This document shows, one piece after another, positions 31,657-41,539 of a DNA stretch of 64,000 nt. Source of the stretch: Tridacna crocea (Eukaryota > Mollusca > Bivalvia > Cardiida > Cardiidae); the NCBI GenBank assembly GCA_943736015.1, contig OX031072.1, positions 3,499,501 through 3,563,500 on the forward strand. The letters run 5' to 3'. The position numbers were made by a program, and so were the translations under genes. Below the pieces are notes generated by a model. That model had not been told where the DNA came from. It saw only the letters and a list, made by a program, of their open reading frames with translations, and ran no database searches. Position 1 is the first letter of the stretch. The number at the start of each line of letters is the position of its first letter.

Positions 31657-32075
31657 CACAAAATCCCAAACAACAAGACCCTGGGAAAGAAGCCCATTTA
31701 ACCCTTTACCACACAATCCCGACTTTTAAGGACCCTGACAAAGAAGCCTTCTGAAAACATGTGTGAAAAGAAGAAAATGCTGGTAAACAGCATTTTCTCC
31801 TTTTCCCACAATGTTTTCTTCCCTTCCCTCCAAAAAATTCAAATTTTCATTTACTTTTATTCTGTCGTCTGCAAATGCTTTGAATTTGGACCAGTCTGAA
31901 ATTTTGTCGTTTGGTAAAGAGCTAAAATACCGCTGTAACTAGTGATTTTCCCTTTTTCCACAATGTGTTTACCGAATCAAAAACAAAAAATACCATTTGA
32001 AACACTTGGTTTTTTTTCTCCACATGCTTTGAAGTTGCATGAGGTTTGAATATTGTTGTCTGGTATATACTCCCA
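31653..32075 (+). mobile_element. Family A MITE split by another A (outer)
   Basis: The left arm CACAAAATCCC...GACCCTGGG is at 31657-31697. It resumes after the inner copy with a decayed hairpin (CTGTAACTAGTGATTTTCCC) and the long arm ending TTGTTGTCTGGTATA. Confidence 0.65.
31698..31925 (+). mobile_element. Family A MITE nested in family A (inner)
   Basis: TTAACCCTTTACCACAC to GGTAAAGAGCTAA, complete hairpin. It sits in the short arm of an older copy in the same orientation. Confidence 0.9.
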
Positions 32076-32179
32076 ATTGAAGGCCTTTACAGACAGACCA
32101 ATATATTTATATCAGCCTGTTGCATGACCTGATCATAGCTATTCAGTCTACGATGCATTCATAAATTCAACTATTATAC

Positions 32180-32440
32180 GGCTTGCAACATGGGAAAAGG
32201 GACATTCGGACATTTGCGTAAAGTGTCGTCTCGGATCAGACTGCGCAGTCCACGCAGGCTAATCCGAGACGGCACTCTACGACTACACTAGATTTTGTGC
32301 TACAGTAGACATGCGCAAAACAGAAAATTGCATTAAAACGGAAAGTGTCGTCTCGGATTAGCCTGCGCGGACTGCGCAGGCTGATCCGAGACGACACTTT
32401 ACGCAGATGTCCGAATGTCCCTTTTCGCGTGTTGCTGGCC
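32180..32440. mobile_element. Family E element with 17-bp flanking duplication (E3)
   Basis: GGCTTGCAACATGGG and GTGTTGCTGGCC terminal repeats with two intact GC-rich hairpins. Both flanks read AAATTCAACTATTATAC (32163-32179 and 32441-32457) without mismatch. Confidence 0.9.
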
Positions 32441-32505
32441 AAATTCAACTATTATACAATGTAGTTACCTATAAATGGTTCTCGAGCATGAATAATTGCG
32501 TTAAG

Positions 32506-32640
32506 GTTTGACTCGAGTAGCTGGGATACATATGTTTATATTTAAACTTGTCAGACTGAGGCGGAGATCGGTGTCTACGATCGAACATTATAATTCCCAG
32601 AATGCATTTTTTTCCGGGGAAGATTTTTTCTTTCTGTTTC
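32506..32640 (+). repeat. Dispersed repeat R, copy 2
   Basis: GACTCGAGTAGC and TATAATTCCCAGAATGC, as at 26.4 kb. Confidence 0.45.
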
Positions 32641-32739
32641 ATACTTTTCTCCTAAACGCAACAACGGCGGGAAAGGGTGTTTTTGTACATTGTCAAAGGA
32701 AGGGGTCCAAACCAGTTCAAAACTCTTTAAACAGATTTG

Positions 32740-32805
32740 CAGCCAGTGTAGATCAGGTTCAGATGACAAAACTTTTGGTCCGGTCTTGGCTTGACACTGC
32801 GCTCT
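32740..32805 (+). mobile_element. Family B fragment, eroded
   Basis: AGCCAGTGTAGATCAGGTTC with little of the second arm. Confidence 0.35.
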
Positions 32806-32820
32806 TTTGCAAAGAACAGT

Positions 32821-33190
32821 AAAGTGTATAAATTTGCAGTATTTTAGTATTTCCTAGGCGAAAACGTTTCTTCAAATTAAAAGGTTACGTAGTTGAACGC
32901 AACACGATCGCTACAATTTCATCATTTTTTTAACGCATTCAGAATTTCACGAGACTTCGTTTGTTAATAGCTTAGTCTATTAGATCTGTCTGGTCTCGAA
33001 AGGTATGAAATTAAAACAGGGGGTCACTGGCTTTGGAAAAGTTCTGTGAACATTTATTTTCGTGCATCCTGCATTGCAGCAGTTCAGAATAAAATTTCAG
33101 GAATGAAATCTAAGTGTAACAATTACAAATGAAATCAGATTTTACGTCATCATGAAAGTGGAACATAAAATTCAACGGAACAAAATGAGT
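32821..33190. other. No feature recognised
   Basis: Unique-looking A+T-rich DNA. Confidence 0.45.
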
Positions 33191-33423
33191 TTAACCCTTT
33201 ACCACACCAATCCCTACTTTTACCACCCCTGTGAAAGAAGTCTTATGAAAAACATTGAGGGAAAAGAAGAAAATGCTGGTAACCAGCATTTTCTCCTTTT
33301 CCCACAATGTTTTTTTCTACCTTCCTAAAACAAATTTCAATTCTTAGGTCACATTCATTTTGTCATCTGCAAATGCTTTCAGTTTGGACGAGTCTAAAAT
33401 TTTGTCGTTTGGTAACGAGTTAA
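33191..33423 (+). mobile_element. Family A MITE at the edge of the duplicated segment
   Basis: Complete copy, TTAACCCTTTACC to GGTAACGAGTTAA. Its right half is the part also found at 28981-29117. Confidence 0.95.
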
Positions 33424-33584
33424 GACATATCTTGTATCAATCTTTCAAAATATTTTTACTTATGGATAAATACTTTTTTTTTTTTCGGTGTGTGTGTGTG
33501 TTTGGCAGGGGGGGGTCCGACATAAGCGAGAGTATTTTTTAAACTTTGTATAAAACCACTAATTAATCGATTTTTGCTCATTTA

Positions 33585-33872
33585 TCGTTGCCACCGGTTG
33601 TCCATATGGGTAAGGCCCCATAGACTATTATCTATGTTACGGGGATAGTGCAAGATACTGGACGAAACTTATCCTAAGATATGCCTGGTTCTTAAAAACA
33701 TGCTCTGTGCATAGCATCGCCACACGTGACCTAGGTTTAACTTCTCATTCGAAAGATTTTATCATTTACAGGTGGCAAGCTAAGGTATCGAGCTCACACC
33801 TTCATGTGACCCGAGACATCACGTTGAAAAGTCTGGTGCTCTACCGACTGAGCTACAGGGGCTGGTCCAACT
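33585..33872 (-). mobile_element. SINE O, tRNA-like head
   Basis: Minus strand: GCCCCTGTAGCTCAGTCGG as A-box region, CCAGACTTTTCAACG where an anticodon arm would be, and GTGTGAGCTCGATACC as B box. It resembles tRNA-Lys. The tail continues through CCTGTAAATGATAAAATC; the 3' limit is a guess. Confidence 0.65.
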
Positions 33873-33960
33873 TCATGGAGTTAGAAATGGGTACAAAAAT
33901 CTTTGTCGCACAAACCCTTGTCAACGTACATGTAATGGTCAATATTCTCCAGTGTACTGA

Positions 33961-34231
33961 AGGCCGCCCGGGTGGCTCGGTGGTGAGCGTGTTGGACTCA
34001 TGACCTGGTGGTTGCGAGTTCGATACCCGGTTGAGGCCATTTTTTCTTTCCGGCTTTTTTTCGCCTCTCACCTCTGCTGAAGTATGTGAAAAAAGTAGTC
34101 GGTGGCTTTAGAAAGAAAGTTGTGTTAGTACTGGTATGAGAAAGCCAGGAAACACATGTGCGTCACCGACCGCCATGATATGACCTTAGCTGTTAAAGTG
34201 GCGTTAAACCCTAATACAACCAACCAATCAA
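33961..34231 (+). mobile_element. SINE P, tRNA-derived, complete with target duplication
   Basis: Head GGTGGCTCGGTGGTGAGCG (A box) and GTTGCGAGTTCGATACCC (B box). The 3' end is GTGGCGTTAAACCCTAATAC with an (AACC)n-like tail. Flanks CCAGTGTACTGA (33949-33960) and CCAGTGTACTAA (34232-34243) are a 12 bp duplication with one change. The paralogous site near 29607 has a single CCATTGTACTAA and no SINE. Confidence 0.92.
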
Positions 34232-34298
34232 CCAGTGTACTAAAGATGTAGACATCGCAATTTCCAAAACTGTTGTCAGAAAATCTGGCAAAGAAACA

Positions 34299-34590
34299 GA
34301 CAATGTAGATTCAAGATCTGGGCCCGTATTCACCAACCATTCTTAAGAATATTCTTATTCTCCAAGATTTTCTAAATTTGAAAGTAACACAACTTCTGAT
34401 TGGCTAAACCAATTTCTGATTGGCTAAACCAATTGGTTTAGCCAATCAGAAGTTGCGTTACTTTCAAATTTAGAAAATTCTTGAGACTGAGACCAAGAAC
34501 GTTCTGAAGAATGGTTGGTGAATATAGGCCGAGATTGCACGTTTTGTGGAGTCTGATCTATAACTTGTACTGTCTGTGGAAGCAGTTAAT
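34299..34590 (+). mobile_element. Family B MITE split by C5
   Basis: The left arm GACAATGTAGATTCAAGATC ends at 34318; the partner arm GAGTCTGATCTATAACTTG starts at about 34549. The B ends are missing. Confidence 0.7.
34321..34530. mobile_element. Family C MITE inside a B hairpin (C5)
   Basis: GGCCCGTATTCACCAACC to GGTTGGTGAATATAGGCC. Flanks CTG and GAG. An internal duplication of TTCTGATTGGCTAAACCAAT lies at the centre. Confidence 0.88.
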
Positions 34591-34650
34591 TCAAAGTTCA
34601 GTGATGGAAGGGTTACAAAACAGGTTAAAAAAAGACTAAAAGGGGCACCT

Positions 34651-35055
34651 CACCATCCTTTACCAAATTTATTCATTTTTTTAAGTGGAGGCCCTTTGAA
34701 AACATTGTGAGAAAATGAGAAATGCTGGTAACCAGGGCCCGTATTCACCAACCATTCTTGAGAATATTCTTAGCCTTATTCTCCAAGGTTTTCTAAATTT
34801 GTAAGTAACATAACTTCTGATTGGCTAAACCGAATGGTTTAGCCAATCAGAGGTTGTGTTACTTACAAATGTAGAGAATTCTGGAGAATTAGAACGTTCT
34901 TTAGAATGGTTGGTGAATACAGGCCCAGCTCTTTTCCCTTTCCAACAATGCCTTTTACCTTTTCAAAGAGCACTTCCCGTCATTTAAACCATATTTGATT
35001 TAATCGTCTGCAAATATTTATAACATTAACAACAAATCTATAAGATTTAGCTGGC
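34651..35055 (+). mobile_element. Family A MITE split at its hairpin centre by C8
   Basis: AAATGCTGGTAACCAG precedes C8, and CAGCTCTTTTCCC (the eroded second arm) follows it. The long arm decays to AATCGTCTGCAAATATTTAT. Ends weak. Confidence 0.65.
34736..34925. mobile_element. Family C MITE, complete (C8)
   Basis: GGCCCGTATTCACCAACC to GGTTGGTGAATACAGGCC, centre TAAACCGAATGGTTTA. Flanked by CAG at 34733-34735 and 34926-34928. About 190 bp, the best-kept C copy. Confidence 0.92.
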
Positions 35056-35361
35056 TAATGAAAAATAAACGCATTGAAGTGTATTCTAGAAATGGGATGC
35101 GAGAAAAGTCCTTGCATCTCGCATTAACCAATCTCGATGACTGCCTCCCAGAAACCTGTACCAGTATTCAAGCCGTGATCAGCATAGTGCCAATTGTTGA
35201 CATTTGGTATCAGAGGCCAACGCTCCAGCCCTGTATTAGCGTCTCTCACAGTTGTCCAGTAAAGAACCAAAGTGAATAGGTAAATTCGTTAGTTTCATAT
35301 TAGCATTCATAAAACTTTCCTCGAATATCTGACTGTGTTAATTAAATACGTCATAACTTAC
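35056..35361. other. No feature recognised
   Basis: A 73-residue frame at 35058-35279 shows no domain features. Confidence 0.4.
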
Positions 35362-35571
35362 GTCATGTTTACTCTTTGAAAGAAACCCACTTGGAAGAAA
35401 CAAGAAAGGGCATAAGGTCGCCAATTCTCGAGATCCATGGTTGCGTTTGAGAGTCCATAAGCGAGGCACTTCTGAGTGCCCCCCTCCAGCGTAGTGCTTG
35501 GTATACCAAACTGAGATGCAAGTAAGTGAACTGTCGCCGTAATATACAGCATAGCCTGTCCCGACGACCAC
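35362..35571 (-). pseudogene. Possible degenerate metalloproteinase-like exon
   Basis: The minus-strand frame reads ITATVHLLASQFG, then QKCLAYGLSNATMDLENW and RPYALSCFF. Order and spacing recall the C-terminal part of M12B (ADAM-type) catalytic domains: HExxHxxGxxH, a following Cys, then ENxRPWxFSxCS. If so, only the first His and the Gly of the zinc motif remain (HLLASQFGIPS), so it would be inactive. A consensus splice donor GTAAGTTATG follows directly, and a weak acceptor (GATGCAG) precedes it near 35572. No neighbouring exon was recognised; chance resemblance remains possible. Confidence 0.25.
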
Positions 35572-36430
35572 CTGCATCAGACGACGCCCAGCTGTTAACG
35601 ACCACACAAAACTTCTCTCTCACCCCCCCTCCCCACACACACAACGAAATTGTCCATGTAATTGACCTGTAATTGGCAACCCCTACTGTATCCGACCAGC
35701 GACCATGCTAATTCTGATTTTTCCAGTTAATAATACCAATTTAGGCCTCTATAAAATTTCATAAATTTTCAATTTTAGCCTTGTAAGATTGTCCATCTGT
35801 TTGGGCTAGCAACTAAGCCAAACCACAGAGTGCCTGCCATTAAAACTTTAAGAAGAAATAATCAAAGGACTGATAGTCCTGAGAGTGGCCTGATAGAAGT
35901 TTTCACCCTTACTTAATTTCCATGGTAATCTATTACAAGCGTTGAAGATACAAGATGACCTACCCATAAAATAGTATTATGCGCGTATAATTTCTGAGCT
36001 GTAGAGCGCTCTAGTCCTAATATCACTCATGTAAATATTAAAATTCGCATGAAAAAACTCAAAAAAGTAAAAATAAGTGCTGAGAATCAAAAGTTATGCC
36101 AAGCAACAGCTTTAAACACTTGAAAGACTTCATACTTCCTTGAACTCGCGTCCTAGCCTGTTTTATAATATTTATTTACCGCAGCTAAATGATTTTGGAC
36201 CTACACTGACAATGTGCGAAACTGTACGTTGATCCATGGTGCTAATGGGTAATTATCAAACAAATCTCACAAACAATTCTCAACAATAGTTCAAGGGTCC
36301 AGTAGATGTAAATACTATAAGCATGTCCACACACTTATTCGGTTCAGGACCACTGATCTCCAATTATAAGCAAATTAGACTTGATGTCTCTGTGTAAGCG
36401 ATTTGTTATCACGTGCTCTTGAGTACGAAA
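35572..36430. other. No gene recognised
   Basis: Unique-looking DNA; no repeats from the families above and no frame above about 70 codons. Confidence 0.45.
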
Positions 36431-37133
36431 TGATTTTTTTCAAAGATCTGAATCTGTCATGAGATATAGTGATGATGATGATGATGATGATAAGTCGGTT
36501 TGTTTCTCACGTGACAATGTCTTACCAGGGAATATGTACAGTTCTGGCGAGATATAGGAGGCTATCTTGTCTCAATTGATTTGAAATTAAAATAAAAAAA
36601 TGCTATCCTGATACATTATCCATTGGACGCCAGAGTACTGCCTTATACACTCTATGAAGACAAAGTGCCAAACTCAGATTTCTGTCTTTGGTTTAAACAG
36701 ATGGATATGAATTTTGCTTTTAACCGTTGTTGGTGACTTGGCTTCAGACACTCACTCAGTAATACGTGGCCACAAACGTACTCGAACAAGTGTCTTTGAA
36801 TCACTTCAGGGTTGCCTGAAGCTGGCGAGGAATGGTGTTGTGCAGACCCGCTGTCGGTCTCTGTTTCAGACCGATCTGTTCAACCCTCACTGTATAGGCT
36901 GGAACTGTAAGACAACGCTTCTCAGCTTCAAACTGCTTGGAACGTGTCCGTTTGAGGCCGAGTCAGCCTATCGGGCTTGGAATGAGTCTAAACTTCTTTA
37001 AAGCTGGGCTATTTGAAGCTGGCCCATTCAAGAGACTCAAAAAATCAACCTGTTGTGTTTGGAATGAGACTGGATTTCTCTAAAGCTATTCTACTCAAAT
37101 CTATACAGGCGTCGTTTAATCCTTAGCAATGTA
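36431..37133 (+). repeat. Dispersed repeat S, copy 2
   Basis: Matches the reverse complement of 30166-30500 at both ends, but with about 375 bp more in the middle (36530-36905). Includes (GAT)n at 36473-36491. The 95-residue frame 36714-37001 covers the shared SAYRAWNESK segment but is otherwise unsupported. Confidence 0.65.
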
Positions 37134-37514
37134 GATAGAAAGACACATACTGAGCCATTGTCGTATTTATTTTGAGCTGCTCCACTCTGTTCCACCTAGA
37201 TTCCCAGAGTAAAAAGGGGGAGGGGAATCTCCGAAACAGGTTACTGAGACCTAGCTGTCACAGAATGCTGTGGCAGGAGCGCAAGTGGCCCTTCGAATCA
37301 GGCGCTATTAATATTCACTAATATATTATAAATCGACTGAAAAGGGCCAATATTTTGTGTTTCTAAAAGCGTTATGATTTCTTGACCTGATAATATACAG
37401 TTACTTTAAATGTAAAATTACAATGTACTTGTTTAAACAATAACGAAAGAAAAATGCATATATTTAAGACAACATAAAGACTGATTGAAATTAAAATCTA
37501 TGATTTATTCAAAT
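37134..37514. other. No feature recognised
   Basis: Unique A+T-rich DNA up to the target duplication of H4. Confidence 0.45.
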
Positions 37515-38131
37515 GAGAATACCCCATCATCTCCCGCTAGATGGCTGTAAATACTCATCTATCTGATATATGCATCCTGGGTACAGAACCGAATCACTTT
37601 CCTACGCAACAACCGTTACTTTGAATTTAAAACTAAAATAAAGGTTTACTCAATAAAACGCTACCTCGTGCAATTCACTCAGCTATGATCAGCAGTTCAG
37701 AGAAATCTGGAGCTAAAGCAGGCCTCATTTCTCCTCAAACGTATTGATAAAAGCTATTTTCAACATTGCTACTTTATACAGCGTAATATTACAGTCAGCC
37801 CGCTTTCGGGGCTAGTGATGTGTCATTAGTCGCCGCGCAGAAGCGCGCGACTGTATTTTTAATAGTTTTTCGAGTTAGGACATGGATAGTGGGAATTTCG
37901 TTTTTATAGGGGTGTTAGGTTAACAAGGAATCTTTCTAACGTTACTTCGCCTTAAACTGGCTTTTTAATTCATTCTTAAACTACGAAATTGCAATACGAT
38001 ACTATTTTTGTTCTGTTAATACTTACAACATCAAAAAACCGCCTAATTATTTCTTTTATTGTCGCTATTCGTGAGAAATGGACTCGTCCACATAAATGCC
38101 TTGTTTCCATTGGTCAAGGCTGTACAGATTT

Positions 38132-38252
38132 CCAGTCATTTCGTACCTTGTTAATTTCGTACCTAGGTCATTTCGTACGATTTTGGTCATTTCGTACCTA
38201 CTTATACTTTCAATTTTGGTCATTTCGTTCCCAGTTGGTCGTTTCGTACAAC
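38132..38252. repeat. Short repeated motif GGTCATTTCGTAC
   Basis: About seven irregularly spaced copies of GTCATTTCGTACC or close variants inside U1. The overlapping frames reading ..RYEMTKI.. come from this motif. Confidence 0.75.
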
Positions 38253-38609
38253 CTCCGTACACAGGTTTAATAATCATTTTGGTTATTTTGTAGATAGTTT
38301 TTCCTACTATTTGTGTGTTTTTTGTTGAATGACCACTGCTAAAATTGTGCATTGCTGAAATTGTGCTAAATTCCGCCGAAGAACGGGTATGATGGTTATG
38401 ATTTTATCTGACCATTATTGGTTACTTATTTCTAAGTTTAGTTTTTACAACAAAGATAGTTTAGAACTCCTTTGTTTATTTCTCAACGAGCTCTGCATAA
38501 ATTTAATTTGTGGAAAAAATCTGGAGAGAGGCCACTTTTTCGCTGTGTTGTTCATAATGATAAAGCGCGATGCAAAATCATGATTCTTTATGAACACTGT
38601 TCACCAAAC

Positions 38610-38952
38610 ACTATAGATCTAGTCTTAGACTTGTTTAAATTGAAAGCATGCCTTGCAAACTTACGTCCTCTTGAATCATACTTTCCTAGGACAGCAACAT
38701 TTTAGTAACTTAGCCCTGCTTTCACCACTTTCCCAAACAAACACGGGTTATCACATGTGTGCTATCAAATTCTTTTGTCAAAACATGTTGGATAAGGAGA
38801 AATTGCTCGTTATAAGCAATTTCTTCTTTATTAAATACTTTTTCCCCACTACTAGCGAATTTTCCACCATTTTTGCAGCTTTTTAAATTGTCATCTGCCA
38901 ACTCTTTGAATTTGGAAGAGTCTGATATTTGTCGTTTGGAAAAGAGCTAAGA
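38610..38952 (-). mobile_element. Family A MITE, diverged, inside U1
   Basis: TTAGACTTGTTTAAATTGAA at the left. The hairpin GGAGAAATTGCTCG/TAAGCAATTTC is close to A3. The right side has a long-arm-like TCATCTGCCAACTCTTTG, so this may be two overlapping remnants. Confidence 0.45.
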
Positions 38953-39200
38953 GAGCGCTGTGCTAGGGTATTAGATACTGTAACAGAAGACAAGTTTTGA
39001 TATAGGTTACTATTCACATAATTTCATAATGTGTTAAAAAATCTGCTGATGAAAACTGACATTTACTTACTTGCCCTGGCTTTCTAGAAGCATTAAACAA
39101 TTTTTTTTGCGGCGACTTCGATGCTTTGCATCAACTTTTTCTTGTGTAAGACTGTCGAATCTTCGAAGAATATGACATGAGCAGACAACGGAGAATGCCC

Positions 39201-40017
39201 ATTCCAAAAATAGTACTGACGCAACAATTGATCAAAGTACAACCGGTACTATAAACATAAACTATAAACAACATGCGGTACTAGCTGTCCGTTCCTTACA
39301 GATTCTCTCTGACAGAACCTTTATATACTTCAGTCTTTAAAGACGTATTCAGTATCACAAAGGGACAGTTTGTAAGTAATCTATCACAGAAAAAAAACTG
39401 ACGAATAATTACAAAACTATATTTCATCTCGCAAACCTGAACTTGAGACAGAAAGCAGTACAAGGCCGGAAATATGCTTACGTCACCCCATGGATCAGCA
39501 TGATAAAAATAAGACTCTGGGTGCAGAGCAACCAGGCGACTAAAAAAGCAACAAACATCTCAATATTTTACATATTTCTATTCAAGTCCAGTTTGAGTGC
39601 ACTCCTTAAAATATCTTCTAGACAACCACTAAAATAAAAGATATTTCGTCATTGACTCCAAGAAGAGATTAATTTTCTGTGTACACCTGCTTTACTTGCA
39701 TGAAGCTCTAACATGTTGAGATTGCTTGGTGTGCTATAAAAAGCCCGGGTGTATTACACAGATAGTGTTGACCAGACCGCATAGTTCAGTAGAGTGTATG
39801 ACTCGCGGACATGATGTTTCTAGTCACAAATTCGGCAGCGATCTGAGGCAGTCTACGGCGCTCTGTATGAGCGTACAGAGCCGTAGATCGCGGCCTAGTG
39901 GAATGAGGGTATATAAGCAACCTTGCAACTGTCAGGCGCAATATTTGATATGAAGATATAAGAATGAGTTTGTTAAGATCAAGACAAAATGAGTTAAAAT
40001 TGGCTGAAAATGAGTAT
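39201..40017. other. No gene recognised; one strong hairpin
   Basis: CTACGGCGCTCTGTA/GTACAGAGCCGTAG opposed at 39853-39886 lies within a 75-residue frame of no known family. Confidence 0.45.
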
Positions 40018-40175
40018 ACGGGCCTCATTTACTGCTGATTATATAGCTTAATGAATTGCACCAAGTGGGATTTTAAAACGTATTTAAAAATTGTTTCAGT
40101 TTGAAATTCAAAGGAAGGGTTGTCGCGTAGAAAAGTAGTCCGGTTCCGTACCCAGAATTGAACTGGCCACCGTTG
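40018..40175 (-). mobile_element. Family H retroposon fragment (H5)
   Basis: Minus strand: TCTGGGTACGGAACCGGACT to GTGCAATTCATTAAGC. Interior part only; it is cut near the left end of U2. Confidence 0.7.
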
Positions 40176-40549
40176 TATACCGTGTATTATTGGTCGCCCG
40201 GCAGAAGCCGGCGACCCTATATTTAATATAGTTCAGAAGAGATGTTCATGGAGAGTGTAGGTACTTCCGGTTGAAATCTTTCATCATATTCGCCAGGTTT
40301 AATTTGATAAAATAGGTGTGAAGGATTGTGAAATTGTTGTGTGGGGTTTTCTTCACCTTTTTTGAGGTTGTTTACTTGTTTTTAAACCGATAAAGAATCG
40401 TGAAAGAATTATTAACGGTCTGCTGCGCATCATTTTGTGAAACAATTTACGTTCTTGTGCAGAATGCATCTATTTTTAACGCAAATGAACTCTTCCAGTC
40501 ACATGATCTTAGGAACCAATGGAAATGCAGAACTGCTCCTACTCGTTAC

Positions 40550-40619
40550 CGTTGTCTGCGCATGTCATATTCTTCGATGATTCGAGTATTTATAGAATGC
40601 CAACTAGCGGGAGATAATG
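40550..40619 (-). mobile_element. Family H, internally deleted 70-bp copy
   Basis: Minus strand: the first 38 bases of H (CATTATCTCCCGCTAGTTGG...) are joined at CTC/GAATC to the last 35 (...ATGACATGCGCAGACAACG). No clear target duplication. Confidence 0.8.
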
Positions 40620-41001
40620 ACCCTTTACCAGTAGGCCTAAAGAGCGGAATGGAAACATTTTAGAGCAATGGACGGTATGGAAAAGAAAATACGCATGGAA
40701 ATATATCATGCCTGTTTATTAAATAGAATAACAATGATGATTTGAAACAGGTTTTTTTCTACCCATTTTAGGTAATATACAAATAAAAACCAAAAATTAT
40801 GTTTTTGTACCGCTGAAAAAAATGTACTTGTATTGATATTTTTCCTTTATGCACGTATTCCTAGATGGCGAAATGAAAAATTTACCAACAGTATATTGTA
40901 CCTAAAGTGTTACAGGTCTTTAATGTATTTTCTTATGGGTAGTTAATTGAAGAAAATGATTAGAATTTCTTTATGCTTATAAGTACAAATGTTGAAACCT
41001 T

Positions 41002-41229
41002 TTAACCCTTTCCAAACGACAAACTTTTGGACTAGACCAAATTGAAAGCATTAGCAGACGAAATTTCAACTCTTTCTGAAAAGATGATTTCTGTCTATGA
41101 TAGGGTAGAAAACATTCTGGGAAAAGCAGAAAATGCTGATTACCAGCATTTTCTTCTTTTCCCACAATGTTTTCAAAATGCTACCATTCTAGATCCGTAA
41201 AAATCAGGGATTGTTTGGGAAAGGGTTAA
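41002..41229 (-). mobile_element. Family A MITE, subfamily A2, inside U2
   Basis: TTAACCCTTTCCAAACG to GGGAAAGGGTTAA. It separates the first and second 250-bp repeats of U2. Confidence 0.92.
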
Positions 41230-41539
41230 ATTTCCTTTGTGCGGGACTGGCGCAATGGAAAAGAAAGTACGCAATAGACATTATACATTTGTTACTATAT
41301 AAAGTAAATATGTATGATTTCAAATGTGTGTATTTGTTCTCATATATCTTTCCTAGAGTATATCTACAGGAATGTTGAAAAATAAAGTTTTTACTGTTTA
41401 AAAAATATATTTGTAGCAATATTTCCTTCTTTAAGCAGGTAATCTCAGAAGGGGAAATGGAAAACGACCAATAATGCACCCAACACAGGTCTTAAAGTTC
41501 AGATTGAATTTTAAAATGGATAATAACTTGATTTAAGTA

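Larger units (their letters stand above)
33270..34440. repeat. 0.8 kb duplicated segment (copy 2, with SINE P)
   Basis: Colinear with 28981-29803. This copy has both complete flanking MITEs (A at 33191-33423, C at 34321-34530), so it is closer to the source arrangement. A GT-repeat and G-run at 33487-33520 and the 271 bp SINE P are the main additions. Confidence 0.85.
37829..39146 (+). mobile_element. Family U, Helentron-like element (U1)
   Basis: Left end hairpin GTCGCCGCGCAGAAGCGCGC followed by an A+T-rich stretch. Right end GCGGCGACTTCGATGC with the small hairpin GATGC-TTT-GCATC and a T/C-rich terminus. Insertion in a known H sequence gives no target duplication beyond one or two bases. 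End hairpins, opposed GTCGCC/GGCGAC and lack of duplication suggest a non-autonomous Helentron; no Rep/helicase coding was seen. Confidence 0.6.
37525..39190 (+). mobile_element. Family H retroposon interrupted by U1 (H4)
   Basis: CATCATCTCCCGCTAGATGG to GAGCAGACAACG. Flanks GAGAATACCC (37515-37524) and GAGAATGCCC (39191-39200) are a 10 bp duplication with one change. H sequence runs to 37826 and resumes at about 39147, the gap being U1. Confidence 0.88.

Noticed and set aside
33776-33870. tRNA-Lys-like sequence as a tRNA gene
   Set aside because: A and B boxes are present, but the anticodon arm and acceptor stem do not pair, and the sequence continues as a SINE that is repeated at 29.5 kb.
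38065-38352. Reading frames with repeated RYEMTKI-like residues
   Set aside because: They arise from the iterated GTACGAAATGAC motif and appear on both strands.
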